Below, piece by piece: positions 9,138 through 17,574 of a stretch of DNA of 64,000 nt. Each line of letters opens with the position of its first letter. The first letter of the stretch is position 1. The DNA is taken from NCBI RefSeq assembly GCF_010093065.1, contig NZ_CP048113.1, positions 1,736,001 through 1,800,000 on the forward strand, written 5' to 3'. The notes under the pieces were generated by a model. The model was given only the letters and a program-made list of their open reading frames with translations. It had not been told where the DNA came from and ran no database searches. The translations under genes and the position numbers were made by a program. Origin of the DNA: Chitinophaga agri (GTDB lineage: Bacteria; Bacteroidota; Bacteroidia; Chitinophagales; Chitinophagaceae).

Positions 9138-9632
9138 ATGGGAAAGACTAAATCAGCCGATAAGACGCCTCTTGATGATCTTGATTTCTCTATCCTGACC
9201 TATCTCCAGCAGGATGGCAGGATTTCCTTTACTGTGATCGCTGAAAAGCTGCATGTCTCTATTGGCACGATACGTACCCGTTTTAACCGGTTGATAGAAG
9301 AAGGTACCATTAATATTGTTGGCAGGGTGGACCCTGAAAAGGTAGGCTTCCATTCGTATGCACACATTGCGGTGTATGTACGTCCGGCGACCCTGAAAGA
9401 TGCCATTGCCCGGCAGGTAGCCGCGATGCCGGAAGTCAGTTTTCTGGCGATGACATCCGGCGCATATGACCTGGAAGTAAATGTGATGTGCAGGGACAAT
9501 GAGCACCTGCTGGAATTTGTTACGCGGCTATCGGGTATTGAAGGCGTATATCAGACGAAAACCACCCTTTATTTTAAAGTGTATAAGTACGCACAGCCTG
9601 ACTTGGGACTGGTGAAGATCAATCAGGAATGA
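9138..9632 (+). CDS. Lrp/AsnC-family transcriptional regulator of the pyrimidine operon
   Basis: 164 residues. The N-terminal winged helix-turn-helix (about 14-62) contains ILTYLQQDGRISFTVIAEKL and SIGTIRTRFNRLIEEG; the C-terminal RAM/AsnC ligand-binding domain (about 70-150) has the YDLEVNVMC and GVYQTKTTLYFKVYKY strands. The family binds amino acids or related small molecules and forms octamers. Its divergent position, 140 bp from mmsA, makes it the likely local controller, with a pathway intermediate such as beta-alanine a plausible ligand (inference). Its last codons, AATCAGGAATGA, match the dispersed repeat seen beside other gene ends. Confidence 0.88.
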   Translation: MGKTKSADKTPLDDLDFSILTYLQQDGRISFTVIAEKLHVSIGTIRTRFNRLIEEGTINIVGRVDPEKVGFHSYAHIAVYVRPATLKDAIARQVAAMPEVSFLAMTSGAYDLEVNVMCRDNEHLLEFVTRLSGIEGVYQTKTTLYFKVYKYAQPDLGLVKINQE

Positions 9633-9773
9633 GAAAGTGGAAATGAGGCAGGCAGGTCTGACAGCACTGCATTTCCTGTTAACAGCTGTCATCCTCCAAC
9701 AAGGTATTATAAGGCTGTGTCAGAGCGTCCTGGCCAAATGGTAACAGCCAACTTCATTCTTCCTTCCTGATCT

Positions 9774-10313
9774 CTAATTTACTACGCGTTCAATTGTCGT
9801 TTCATTTCCCGGCAGATCGATCGCTGTCGCAATGATCCTGCTGTCGGCAGGTAATTTACCCGCTTTATAATGCCACTCGATACCATTCCTGCCTAAAACG
9901 GCTGGTCCGTGTTCGAGGATCACGCCATCGGCGTCTATGACCTGTACATGCACTTCTGCCACACGGAAATGGTTCTTTGCCATCACTATTATCTCTTTAC
10001 GTTCTACGCTGATCTGCTGGATCTCAGGCGAATCATATACATCCTTAACTGCGATGTTATGGGCATGTTGTCCCGGGCCTGCCAGCGTTGCATAATACGC
10101 CTTCAGCTCCGGATCTTCCAGCAGTACACTCGCACGTATTCCGGCAGTTTTCATCTTATCTCTTGCTTTCAGCTGTTTTTTAGTGGGTTTTCTCGCGGAC
10201 GGGCGGCGCTTCTTCGCCATAATGATCTGCCCCTTTCTTTCGTAAATGGTAACCTGTTTACCGATCGTACCGGATACAAATTGCAGGAGGAGGTTGTCTT
10301 TAACAATGGCCAT
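9774..10313 (-). CDS. Conserved hypothetical protein with basic linker
   Basis: 179 residues from the Met at 10313 (MAIVKDNLLL). I do not recognise a named family. Visible parts: an N-terminal short beta-rich piece (SGTIGKQVTIYERKGQIIMA), a very basic stretch (KKRRPSARKPTKKQLKARDK, about 33-52), and a C-terminal beta-sandwich-like domain (VHVQVIDADGVILEHGPAV ... SRIIATAIDLPGNETTIERVV). No signal peptide or membrane segment. The opening resembles small Bacteroidota proteins that start with a SGxxGxxVxYxRxG motif and often occur near mobile or phage-like genes (memory of the pattern, not a search). An upstream in-frame start at 10352 is possible but less convincing. Confidence 0.6.
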   Translation of the reverse strand: MAIVKDNLLLQFVSGTIGKQVTIYERKGQIIMAKKRRPSARKPTKKQLKARDKMKTAGIRASVLLEDPELKAYYATLAGPGQHAHNIAVKDVYDSPEIQQISVERKEIIVMAKNHFRVAEVHVQVIDADGVILEHGPAVLGRNGIEWHYKAGKLPADSRIIATAIDLPGNETTIERVVN

Positions 10314-10401
10314 ATAAATTGATTTTGAGGGTTTTACTGATAAAGATACCAACTTCTGCTATTACACGGACTGATATTCATACAAAATGAGTACTAATAC
10401 A

Positions 10402-10454
10402 GCATCTCAAGGGCACTTCAATATCCAGGGGATATTGAAGTGCCCTTGAGATGC
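10402..10454. repeat. Perfect 25-bp inverted repeat with 3-nt loop
   Basis: Left arm 10402-10426 begins GCATCTCAAGGGCACTTC; the right arm 10430-10454 is its exact reverse complement; the loop is AGG. Two more copies of TGCCCTT follow in direct orientation at 10451-10469. It is not followed by a T-run on either strand, so it is not a standard terminator. It may be a folded RNA end, a small non-autonomous element or a template-switch product. Confidence 0.85.
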
Positions 10455-10592
10455 CCTTATGGTGCCCTTTAAGTAACCTTTTCGTAACGGCATCAGGTGA
10501 TGATCTGCATACCCTTCCGGCCTGTTCCATTGGGGAGTCGAACCATACCGATGTATCTTATGATGCAATGCTTTCGCAACCGGCACTAAATA

Positions 10593-10628
10593 GCAAACGC
10601 CGGAGATAATACTACCTCCGGCGTTTGC
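10593..10628 (-). terminator. Hairpin terminator of the NAL1-like gene
   Basis: Arms of 13 bp (10593-10605 and 10616-10628, GCAAACGCCGGAG and complement) with a 10-nt loop, 78 bp beyond the stop of the minus-strand gene ending at 10706. The stem is GC-rich; on the minus strand it is followed by TATTTAG, only moderately T-rich. Confidence 0.6.
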
Positions 10629-10705
10629 CTTTATCAGTCCAGGATGATGGATGCCCTACAGGATGACCCGTAACACGGCTTACGCGGTGCTGTTATTGGC
10701 CATAT

Positions 10706-11740
10706 TTAACTCTTAACTATATTGATGTTCAGTTGCCGGACCACGTCAGCGATATGATTTGCCAGCGTCATCTGCGGTTGTGCATTCCCATTATTGGCGA
10801 ACAGCAGCCCAATGATCCTGTTCTCCATATCGACGATGGCGGAGCCCGAATCTCCCTTTTCAGAGAAACGATGGGCAGGATCAACTGTCTGAATGGCGAT
10901 CTGACCTTTGAACGTATAGGTCTTTCCTTCGATGGGGAATGTGGTGGCCGGGTAATTGACGTCCACTACCCTGCCTTCTGTACGGCCCGATACTTCCCCC
11001 ACTTTAAACACGATCTGACCCGCCAGCGCTTCTCCCTCTCCAATGATCGTATTATAACGCGGCACCCCGTTCACACTTAAACCGTTGATCTCATTACCGG
11101 CGCCGTTGGCGAGATGCGCATCATCCAGTTCTGCGATAGCAGCATCAACACTTTCATTGATAGTTGCCCTGACTATCGTGCCGATCACGTTCTCGTTGTC
11201 AGTAGGATGGAAAGGCAGGTCTTTGTTGTTCATTTCCGGAATGACTGCGGGCGCAGGCTGGTAGATCCTATCGCCAGGTTTCGCATCATTCGCCATTAGT
11301 ACATGACAATTACTCAGCAGGACCAGTTTGCCATCCTCATTTTTTCTGGCCAGGCAGCCGAGCGTACCATGGGCGACCTCCGTACCGAAGGTATTCTCAT
11401 CACGGATGATGATACGGTTAGTGATCTGTATACCGCCTTTTACGGGCCGGTACCTGTTCTCGTCTATACAGGCGCTGAAGCCCGGGATAACGTTCACGTC
11501 TGTGGGAATGCCATTGATCTCGGAAGGCAGTACCTCATGGGCCTGCATTTTGCTGTGGTCTTTCTTTTCCCTAACGTAGATCCTGATGCAAAGCTGGTCA
11601 GTGACACGTCCCTGTGTTTCCTTTAAACCGATACTGATGTGATGCACGCCGGGTATCTTCATCAAAAGCGCTTCTATTCCATTCTTCAGCAGGTCCCGGA
11701 TAACTTCGTTGTCCCGTTTCAGTTCTTCTGTTGATTTCAT
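10706..11740 (-). CDS. NAL1-like trypsin-fold serine protease, cytoplasmic
   Basis: 344 residues. A chymotrypsin-type triad is visible in canonical order: His146 (LLSNCHVLMA), Asp199 (ESVDAAIAEL) and Ser298 (SEKGDSGSAIVD). In front of it lies a roughly 85-residue domain (GVHHISIGLK ... LCIRIYVREK ... EINGIPTDVNVI) like the N-terminal domain of plant NARROW LEAF 1 and its bacterial relatives. There is no signal peptide, so the protein probably acts in the cytoplasm, unlike secreted trypsin homologues. Substrate unknown. It is a single gene with its own terminator and a long upstream gap; the nearest genes do not suggest a pathway. The family call is from pattern memory; the triad is seen directly. 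Confidence 0.72.
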   Translation of the reverse strand: MKSTEELKRDNEVIRDLLKNGIEALLMKIPGVHHISIGLKETQGRVTDQLCIRIYVREKKDHSKMQAHEVLPSEINGIPTDVNVIPGFSACIDENRYRPVKGGIQITNRIIIRDENTFGTEVAHGTLGCLARKNEDGKLVLLSNCHVLMANDAKPGDRIYQPAPAVIPEMNNKDLPFHPTDNENVIGTIVRATINESVDAAIAELDDAHLANGAGNEINGLSVNGVPRYNTIIGEGEALAGQIVFKVGEVSGRTEGRVVDVNYPATTFPIEGKTYTFKGQIAIQTVDPAHRFSEKGDSGSAIVDMENRIIGLLFANNGNAQPQMTLANHIADVVRQLNINIVKS

Positions 11741-12218
11741 ACAATGCGTTTTTAAGGGTGCTGAAAATACGGAGTTCCAGGCGTATTACCACGATACGAC
11801 TGATAATAATACCGCTGTAACATAAATAATTGCGTTTGCACGTAATAGTTATACGTACTCGAAGATGAGCAGAGGTTCATTTGAAGTGAGTTTTTGGGGT
11901 GTTAACTGTTTCCGTCTGAGGATTTTTCTAATGTTGTTTTGGGGTGTTCTTTCCTCTACACCAAACTACACATTTTTTTGTAAAATTCAAAGTTTGAAGA
12001 TGCTTTAGTTATCCGGTGGCCAGGAAGATCGTACGCTACCTGTCGCCGCGTTACACTTTTTTTAACATTTACCGTTTTCCCGCACCGGTAGCGGATAACA
12101 AGACATTTATCCCCCACCGGCAGCCTGCGGCTGCCTAAAATAGAATTGGCATTTCGGAAATCTCCGATATCTTTGCATCAGATATTCGTTGATAACGCAC
12201 ACACAAACGTATACAAAC
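11741..12218. other. Long intergenic region upstream of the old yellow enzyme
   Basis: 478 bp, AT-rich in the middle, no coding frame supported. It holds the promoter at 12146-12175, two TTTTGGGGTGTT copies near 11890 and 11940 (about 44 bp apart), and a short GC-rich palindrome (GGCAGCCTGCGGCTGCC, near 12119-12135). The minus-strand protease-like gene also starts from here, so two divergent promoters are expected; only one is recognisable. Confidence 0.5.
12146..12175 (+). promoter_or_regulatory. Bacteroidota-type promoter of the old yellow enzyme gene
   Basis: TTG at 12146-12148, 19-bp spacer, then TATCTTTG at 12168-12175, an exact TAnnTTTG. The ATG follows 43 nt later. Confidence 0.8.
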
Positions 12219-13319
12219 ATGAGTAATCTGAGCTTATTTAAGCCTTTCAGCCTCAAGACGCTGAACATAAAAAACAGGATCGTAATGGCCCCTATGACCA
12301 GGTCATTTTCACCAAACGGCGTACCCGGAGATAACGTGGCGGCGTACTATCAGCGTCGCGCTGCCGGTGAAGTGGGTCTGATACTATCTGAAGGTACGGT
12401 CATTAACCGTCCTGCTTCTTCCAACGATGCCAACGTACCCCGTTTCCATGGTGAGATCTCCCTGGCTGGCTGGCAGAAAGTAATTAATGATGTACATGCC
12501 GCCGGTGGTGCTATGGGGCCCCAGATATGGCACATGGGCGTGATGGACAATCACCACTCCGGCTGGAAACCACTGACGCCTTTCGAAGGTCCTTCCGGCA
12601 TCAACAGACCAGACAACACCAACGGCCTGGCGATGTCAGAAAAAGATATTGCTGACACGATCAAAGCTTTCGGCGATGCAGCTGCTGACGCAAAAAGACT
12701 GGGGTTTGATACCCTGGAACTGCATGGCGCACATAACTACCTGATCGATCAGTTCTTCTCCGCCAATACCAATCTGCGTACCGATAAATATGGTGGTCAG
12801 ACCCTGGCAGAACGTACCCGTTTTGCAGTGGAAGTGATCAAAGAAGTGCGCAAACGTGTAGGTGAGGATTTCCCGCTGATCATTCGTTTGTCTCAGTGGA
12901 AGCCATATGCATACGACAGTAAGATGGCGAATAGCCCTGCTGAACTGGAAGCCTGGCTGCAGCCACTCGCCGAAGCCGGTATTGACATCTTCCATTGCTC
13001 TCAGCGTCGTTTCTGGGAACCCGAATTTGAAGGTTCGGACCTGAACTTTGCAGGATGGGCGAAAAAGCTCACCGGTAAAGCTACCATCACTGTAGGTTCT
13101 GTCGGTTTAAGCGGTGAGTTCCTGGCTGCCTTCAAAGGCGAAAGTTCTCAACCCAGCTCACTGGAAGAACTGATGCGTAGATTTGACAGAGGCGATTTCG
13201 ACCTGGTAGCTGTTGGCAGACCGTTACTGGCTGATCCGAACTGGGTAACAAAAATTAAAGAAGAGAGAACAGGTGAACTGAAAGGATTCTCCAAAGAAGC
13301 TTTGGCTGAATTGTTATAA
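12219..13319 (+). CDS. Old yellow enzyme-family NADH:flavin oxidoreductase (ene-reductase)
   Basis: FMN barrel enzyme of the NemA/OYE family that reduces activated C=C bonds of electrophiles or nitro compounds. 366 residues from the ATG at 12219 (MSNLSLFKPF). Family marks are NRIVMAPMTRSFS (FMN-contacting), IWHMG at about 108-112, the substrate-binding HGAHNYLIDQFFS, a typical NLRTDKYGG after the barrel loop, and the C-terminal phosphate site VGSVGL ... VAVGRPLLADPNW. Length is normal. A TTG-initiated extension to 12189 is open but would start only 14 nt past the promoter element. Probably monocistronic, ending at a strong hairpin. Physiological substrate unknown. Confidence 0.9.
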   Translation: MSNLSLFKPFSLKTLNIKNRIVMAPMTRSFSPNGVPGDNVAAYYQRRAAGEVGLILSEGTVINRPASSNDANVPRFHGEISLAGWQKVINDVHAAGGAMGPQIWHMGVMDNHHSGWKPLTPFEGPSGINRPDNTNGLAMSEKDIADTIKAFGDAAADAKRLGFDTLELHGAHNYLIDQFFSANTNLRTDKYGGQTLAERTRFAVEVIKEVRKRVGEDFPLIIRLSQWKPYAYDSKMANSPAELEAWLQPLAEAGIDIFHCSQRRFWEPEFEGSDLNFAGWAKKLTGKATITVGSVGLSGEFLAAFKGESSQPSSLEELMRRFDRGDFDLVAVGRPLLADPNWVTKIKEERTGELKGFSKEALAELL

Positions 13320-13329
13320 TAAATATGTC

Positions 13330-13378
13330 TGAAATAAAGAAGGCGCCAGCGGGAAACTGCGGCGCCTTCTTTATTTCA
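13330..13378. terminator. Hairpin terminator after the old yellow enzyme
   Basis: Perfect 18-bp arms (13330-13347 and 13361-13378): an A-rich outer part, TGAAATAAAGAA, then a GGCGCC core and the complement, with a 13-nt loop. The A/T-rich outer arms make it work in both directions. It lies 11 nt past the stop codon. Confidence 0.88.
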
Positions 13379-13444
13379 GGATAAATTATTGTATATTCGA
13401 CAGTAATTTTATTTAAACCAGGATCGTCTGTCAAAGTAAATTCC

Positions 13445-14467
13445 ATGATGCAGTTCTCTCAACACTTGTCCTTCCGGATGGCCAATGGCTATATACGCAC
13501 ATTATCATTACTGGCATTGATGCTCGGTATCACCATTTCCACCACCGCACAAAAGAGCCGTGCTAAGAAACAACCGGCTGCTTACAGCGCTTACCTCTTC
13601 ACTTACTTCACCGGTAATGATAAGTCAGAAGAACAGATCTGTTTTGCAGTCAGCAATGATGGCTATCACTTCCGGGCACTGAATGGCAATAAACCCGTCA
13701 TCAACTCCGCCGATATCAGTGAAACCGGTGGCGTACGCGATCCTCATATGCTGCGTGGCGCCGACGGTAAAACATACTATATGGTGGCCACTGACATGGT
13801 ATCTGCCAAAGGCTGGAACAGTAACCGCGGACTGGTGATGATGAAATCGACTGATCTGATCCACTGGACGTCATCTGCTATCAACCTGCAAAAAAGGTAT
13901 GCCGGTCAGGATAGTCTGTTACGTGTATGGGCGCCACAGGTGATTTACGATGATAGCGTTAAGAAGTATATGCTCTATTTTTCTGTAAAATATGGGAATG
14001 CGCCCGATAAGATCGTGTATGTCTATGCCAATAAAGACTTCACAAACCTGGAGGGTGAGATGAAGCAGCTGTTCTTTAATCCTGATAACGCCGCCTGCAT
14101 CGATGGGGACATCCAGAAAAAAGATGGTCATTACTACCTGTTCTTTAAAACCGAAGACAGACGTCCGGGTATTAAGATAGCTGTATCCGACAGGCTGACG
14201 GGTGGCTATACAATGCAAAGCAATGACTATGTGCAGCAAACGGATAAACCGGTGGAAGGTGCCGGCACATTCAAGCTGAATGATGGCAGCGGCTACATCC
14301 TGATGTATGATATGTACACCAGCGGCAGGTACCAGTTTACAAAGACCACTGACTTTAAAAACTTCCGGGCGATAGACGAAAATATCTCACTGGATTTCCA
14401 TCCACGCCATGGTACCATCATGCCGATCACCGCGGCAGAACTGGCCCGGCTCAATGCCACCTGGTAA
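13445..14467 (+). CDS. Secreted glycoside hydrolase family 43-like protein
   Basis: 340 residues. The N-terminus has a hydrophobic signal segment ending near STTAQKS, so export to the periplasm or outside is expected. The rest is a five-bladed propeller of the GH43 type: AYLFTYFTGN strand, VRDPHMLRG (Asp99), VWAPQVIYD, CIDGDIQKKDGHYYLFF and the putative acid Glu271 in VEGAGTFKL. The usual N-terminal general-base Asp is not obvious in the first blade, so substrate and even activity are uncertain. It is followed 38 bp later by a secreted GH2 gene, and the two probably act together on a plant or fungal polysaccharide side chain. Confidence 0.78.
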   Translation: MMQFSQHLSFRMANGYIRTLSLLALMLGITISTTAQKSRAKKQPAAYSAYLFTYFTGNDKSEEQICFAVSNDGYHFRALNGNKPVINSADISETGGVRDPHMLRGADGKTYYMVATDMVSAKGWNSNRGLVMMKSTDLIHWTSSAINLQKRYAGQDSLLRVWAPQVIYDDSVKKYMLYFSVKYGNAPDKIVYVYANKDFTNLEGEMKQLFFNPDNAACIDGDIQKKDGHYYLFFKTEDRRPGIKIAVSDRLTGGYTMQSNDYVQQTDKPVEGAGTFKLNDGSGYILMYDMYTSGRYQFTKTTDFKNFRAIDENISLDFHPRHGTIMPITAAELARLNATW

Positions 14468-14505
14468 CATAAGCTCAATACCCGACACACAACTATCCAC
14501 GTATA

Positions 14506-17418
14506 ATGAAAACACTGCTGACTTGTTGTAACCCGTTCACAAAGATGGTTTGTCTGCTGTTATGTATCCTGTCCACGCAGGTGCACGCACAGCATATCTC
14601 CCTGTCCGGCAAATGGCGTTTTGCCATAGACAGCGCAGACAAGGGACTACAGGAAAAATGGTTCCTGCAGCAACTGACAGATAGTATACAGTTGCCCGGT
14701 ACGATGACGGAAAACGGTAAGGGAAATGACATCACCCTGCAAACAAAATGGACCGGGTCTATTTACGATAGTTCATTTTTCTTCCGCCCCAGTCTGGCAC
14801 GTTACAGAGAGCCGGACCACCTGAAGATCCCGTTCTGGCTCACGCCAGTTAAACATTATACCGGGGTCGCCTGGTACCAGCGCTCCATCATCATCCCCAA
14901 AGCGTATAAAGGCAAACGCCTCCAGCTCTTCCTGGAGCGTTGTCATATCCGTACAATGGTATGGATAGATGATGTGGCAGTCGGTCAGGGTAATTCACTG
15001 GTAGCGGCACACCTGTTCAATATTCCTGATAGTATATCTGAAGGTCCGCATACGATTACTGTCCGTATGGACAACCGCCTGGAAGAGATAAACGTCGGAC
15101 CAGATTCACATAGTGTCACTGACCACACGCAGGGCAACTGGAACGGGATCGTGGGTAAGATGGAGTTACGGGCCCTGCCAGCTGTATATATAGCAGATAT
15201 ACAGGTCTATCCTGATGTGGCTGCGCAAAAAGCGGTTATCCGACTGGCCATTGTTAATACAACTAATTCTCCGGCGACAGGCAGGGTCGCTGTGCAGGCC
15301 GTGAGTAATAATACCGCTGTACAACATAAGACATCGGTCGTGTACGTTAGTATGCAGGCAAATGCAGGCGACACCGCATACCTGGAAACGACGTTACCCA
15401 TAGGAAAAGGCATGCTGCGCTGGGACGAGTTTTCGCCGGCAGTGTACAGGCTTTCGGCCAGTATACAATTAGCGGCAGGGCAACACCGGAAAGAAGTATC
15501 GTTTGGTATGCGGGAAGTGACCGTGAATGGTCGTTCTATCCTCGTCAATGGTAATAAGATCTACCTGCGTGGTGACGTTAACAACTGCGAATTTCCATCG
15601 ACAGGTTATGCACCGATGCAGGTGGCAGACTGGCGGAAACTATTCGCCGTAGCGAAATCTCACGGACTGAATCATATGCGGTTCCACTCCTGGTGCCCAC
15701 CGGAAGCAGCGTTTATTGCGGCAGATGAAGCAGGGTTTTATCTGCAACCAGAAGGCCCTACCTGGCCTAATCATGGCACTTCACTTGGAGATAGCCGGTT
15801 CATAGATCAATACCTGTATGATGAGACCGAACGCCTGTTAAAAGCGTATGGTAACCATCCCTCCTTCTGTATGTTCGCAGCCGGTAATGAACCTGCAGGA
15901 CGACATCAGGCCAAATATCTCGACACGTTCATTACACACTGGAGAGCGAAAGACCCGCGCCGCATATATGCGGCCGCTTCCGTAGGTATGAGCTGGCCAC
16001 TGTACACAGGAGTCGATTATATGATCAAATCCGGTCCGAGAGGATTGAACTGGCATACGATCGCACCAGAGACGGTCAGCGACTATCACGAGAAGACGGA
16101 TGCTTTCAACATCCCCTATATTACACATGAAATGGGACAATGGTGTGCATTCCCCGACTTCAGTGAAATGGGCAGATACACAGGTGTTACAAGGGCAAAG
16201 AATTTCGAACTGTTCCAGGAAGAGTTGCAGTTGCACGATATGGGACATCAGGCGAAAGACTTTCTGATGGCATCCGGTAAGTTACAGGCCTTGTGTTATA
16301 AACAGGAAATTGAAAAATCATTACGCACGCCGAATGGAGCAGGTTTCCAGCTATTAGGGCTACAGGACTTTCCCGGACAGGGGACCGCGCTGGTAGGTGT
16401 ACTCAACGCCCTGTGGCAGGAAAAGGGGTATATCACCGCAAAGGAATGGCGCCACTTCTGCAACCAGACAGTTCCACTGACACGTATCAGTAGGTTCACC
16501 TACACGAATGACGAAGCGTTTGTAACACCGGTTGAGATCTATCACTACGGCCCGAAGGATCTTACGCATGCGGTTGTCTCATGGACGATGAAAGATGATG
16601 CGGATAACCTGGTCCAACAGGGCCGCTTTCCGGCTACACAGATCAAAAGAGGCGGTAATACCGTTGTGGATAGTATACGCTGTTCTCTGCAAAAGATCAC
16701 GAAAGCCAGCAGGCTGACACTGACGGTAAAGATCAATAATACTGTGTATGAAAATAACTGGCAGATCTGGGTATATCCTGAAAGACTGCCTATGGTGGCG
16801 GGCGACATTCATTATACTGATACGATTGACGCGAAGGCAGCCCGCGTCCTCGAGGACGGAGGCATTGTATTCATGCATGCCGCAGGTAAAGTGGTGAAAG
16901 GGAAAGAGGTCGTACAGCATTTTACACCTGTATTCTGGAACACCTCATGGTTTAAAATGAGACCACCACATACATTGGGCATTTCATTGCATAAAAACCA
17001 TCCGGCGTTCAGGTATTTCCCGACGGACGACCACAGTGATCTGCAATGGTGGGAGCTGGTGAACCAGTCACAGGTAATGCACCTGGAAGACTTCCCGAAG
17101 GGCTTTCGTCCACTGGTACAGCCGATAGATACCTGGTTCATGAACCGGAAGCTGGCGCTGATCCTGGAAGCGAAGGTGGGTAAGGGCAGGATCATTGTCA
17201 GCAGTGCAGACCTGCGGTCGGATACGACACGCCGGGTGGCAGCCAGACAACTATTATACAGTTTGCAGCAATATATGACATCACCCTCCTTTCAACCAGC
17301 CGACAGTGTCCCCCTGTCTGTATTAAAAGACCTTTTTACGACGCCTTCCAGGGAGAGATGGGAGAACTTCACCAGGCAGCATCCGGACGAACTGAGACCT
17401 CAGCAGATCACGAAGTGA
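14506..17418 (+). CDS. Secreted glycoside hydrolase family 2 protein
   Basis: 970 residues with a signal peptide ending near VHAQH. GH2 layout: jelly-roll sugar-binding domain (about 28-210; GVAWYQRSIIIP, LFLERCHIRTMVWIDD), immunoglobulin-like domain, then the catalytic barrel with acid/base Glu462 (AAGNEPAG) and nucleophile Glu542 (ITHEMGQW). The long C-terminus (about 640-970) is beta-rich and ends with a region resembling a glutamine-amidotransferase-like Rossmann piece without a clear active site. Activity could be beta-galactosidase, beta-glucuronidase or beta-mannosidase; the sequence alone does not decide. Likely in one transcript with the GH43 gene 38 bp upstream. Confidence 0.85.
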   Translation: MKTLLTCCNPFTKMVCLLLCILSTQVHAQHISLSGKWRFAIDSADKGLQEKWFLQQLTDSIQLPGTMTENGKGNDITLQTKWTGSIYDSSFFFRPSLARYREPDHLKIPFWLTPVKHYTGVAWYQRSIIIPKAYKGKRLQLFLERCHIRTMVWIDDVAVGQGNSLVAAHLFNIPDSISEGPHTITVRMDNRLEEINVGPDSHSVTDHTQGNWNGIVGKMELRALPAVYIADIQVYPDVAAQKAVIRLAIVNTTNSPATGRVAVQAVSNNTAVQHKTSVVYVSMQANAGDTAYLETTLPIGKGMLRWDEFSPAVYRLSASIQLAAGQHRKEVSFGMREVTVNGRSILVNGNKIYLRGDVNNCEFPSTGYAPMQVADWRKLFAVAKSHGLNHMRFHSWCPPEAAFIAADEAGFYLQPEGPTWPNHGTSLGDSRFIDQYLYDETERLLKAYGNHPSFCMFAAGNEPAGRHQAKYLDTFITHWRAKDPRRIYAAASVGMSWPLYTGVDYMIKSGPRGLNWHTIAPETVSDYHEKTDAFNIPYITHEMGQWCAFPDFSEMGRYTGVTRAKNFELFQEELQLHDMGHQAKDFLMASGKLQALCYKQEIEKSLRTPNGAGFQLLGLQDFPGQGTALVGVLNALWQEKGYITAKEWRHFCNQTVPLTRISRFTYTNDEAFVTPVEIYHYGPKDLTHAVVSWTMKDDADNLVQQGRFPATQIKRGGNTVVDSIRCSLQKITKASRLTLTVKINNTVYENNWQIWVYPERLPMVAGDIHYTDTIDAKAARVLEDGGIVFMHAAGKVVKGKEVVQHFTPVFWNTSWFKMRPPHTLGISLHKNHPAFRYFPTDDHSDLQWWELVNQSQVMHLEDFPKGFRPLVQPIDTWFMNRKLALILEAKVGKGRIIVSSADLRSDTTRRVAARQLLYSLQQYMTSPSFQPADSVPLSVLKDLFTTPSRERWENFTRQHPDELRPQQITK

Positions 17419-17486
17419 ACAGATCTGTCAGGCCGGCCGGAGAATAGGACAATTGTCAAATAAAACAGGATATTCCTCTAATACTT

Positions 17487-17503
17487 TTGCAACAAAGTTG
17501 CAA
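17487..17503. promoter_or_regulatory. Candidate operator overlapping the flavoprotein promoter
   Basis: Perfect palindrome TTGCAAC-AAA-GTTGCAA; its right half contains the TTG of the promoter at 17498, so a bound protein would block the polymerase. A 12-bp direct repeat, TGTCAGGCCGGC, also occurs at 17426-17437 and 17528-17539 on either side. The cognate regulator is not in the neighbourhood. Confidence 0.5.
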
Positions 17504-17529
17504 GTATATGTCTTTTTACTGTACCTTTG
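17498..17529 (+). promoter_or_regulatory. Promoter of the thioredoxin-reductase-like gene
   Basis: TTG at 17498-17500, 21-bp spacer, TACCTTTG at 17522-17529 (TAnnTTTG). The ATG is 45 nt downstream. A second TAnnTTTG (TACTTTTG, 17482-17489) is present but its nearest upstream TTG is 26 bp away, so it is less likely. Confidence 0.7.
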
Positions 17530-17574
17530 TCAGGCCGGCAAATTATTTAAGTACAGCTAACAGGAAAAGTAATC

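Larger units (their letters stand above)
10314..10705. other. Intergenic region with two hairpins, no gene
   Basis: 392 bp between the 5' end of the hypothetical gene and the 3' end of the protease-like gene, both on the minus strand. It contains a perfect 25-bp inverted repeat (10402-10454), two further TGCCCTT copies just after it, and a terminator-like hairpin (10593-10628). No convincing coding frame and no tRNA. Confidence 0.6.

Noticed and set aside
10500..10600. GGGGAGTCGAACC resembling a tRNA T-arm on the minus strand
   Set aside because: The acceptor and anticodon arms cannot be paired and the T-stem has mismatches; no tRNA fold.
17421..17440. GGCCGGCC palindrome after the GH2 gene as terminator
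   Set aside because: Only 8 bp with no loop or T-run; too short to act as terminator.
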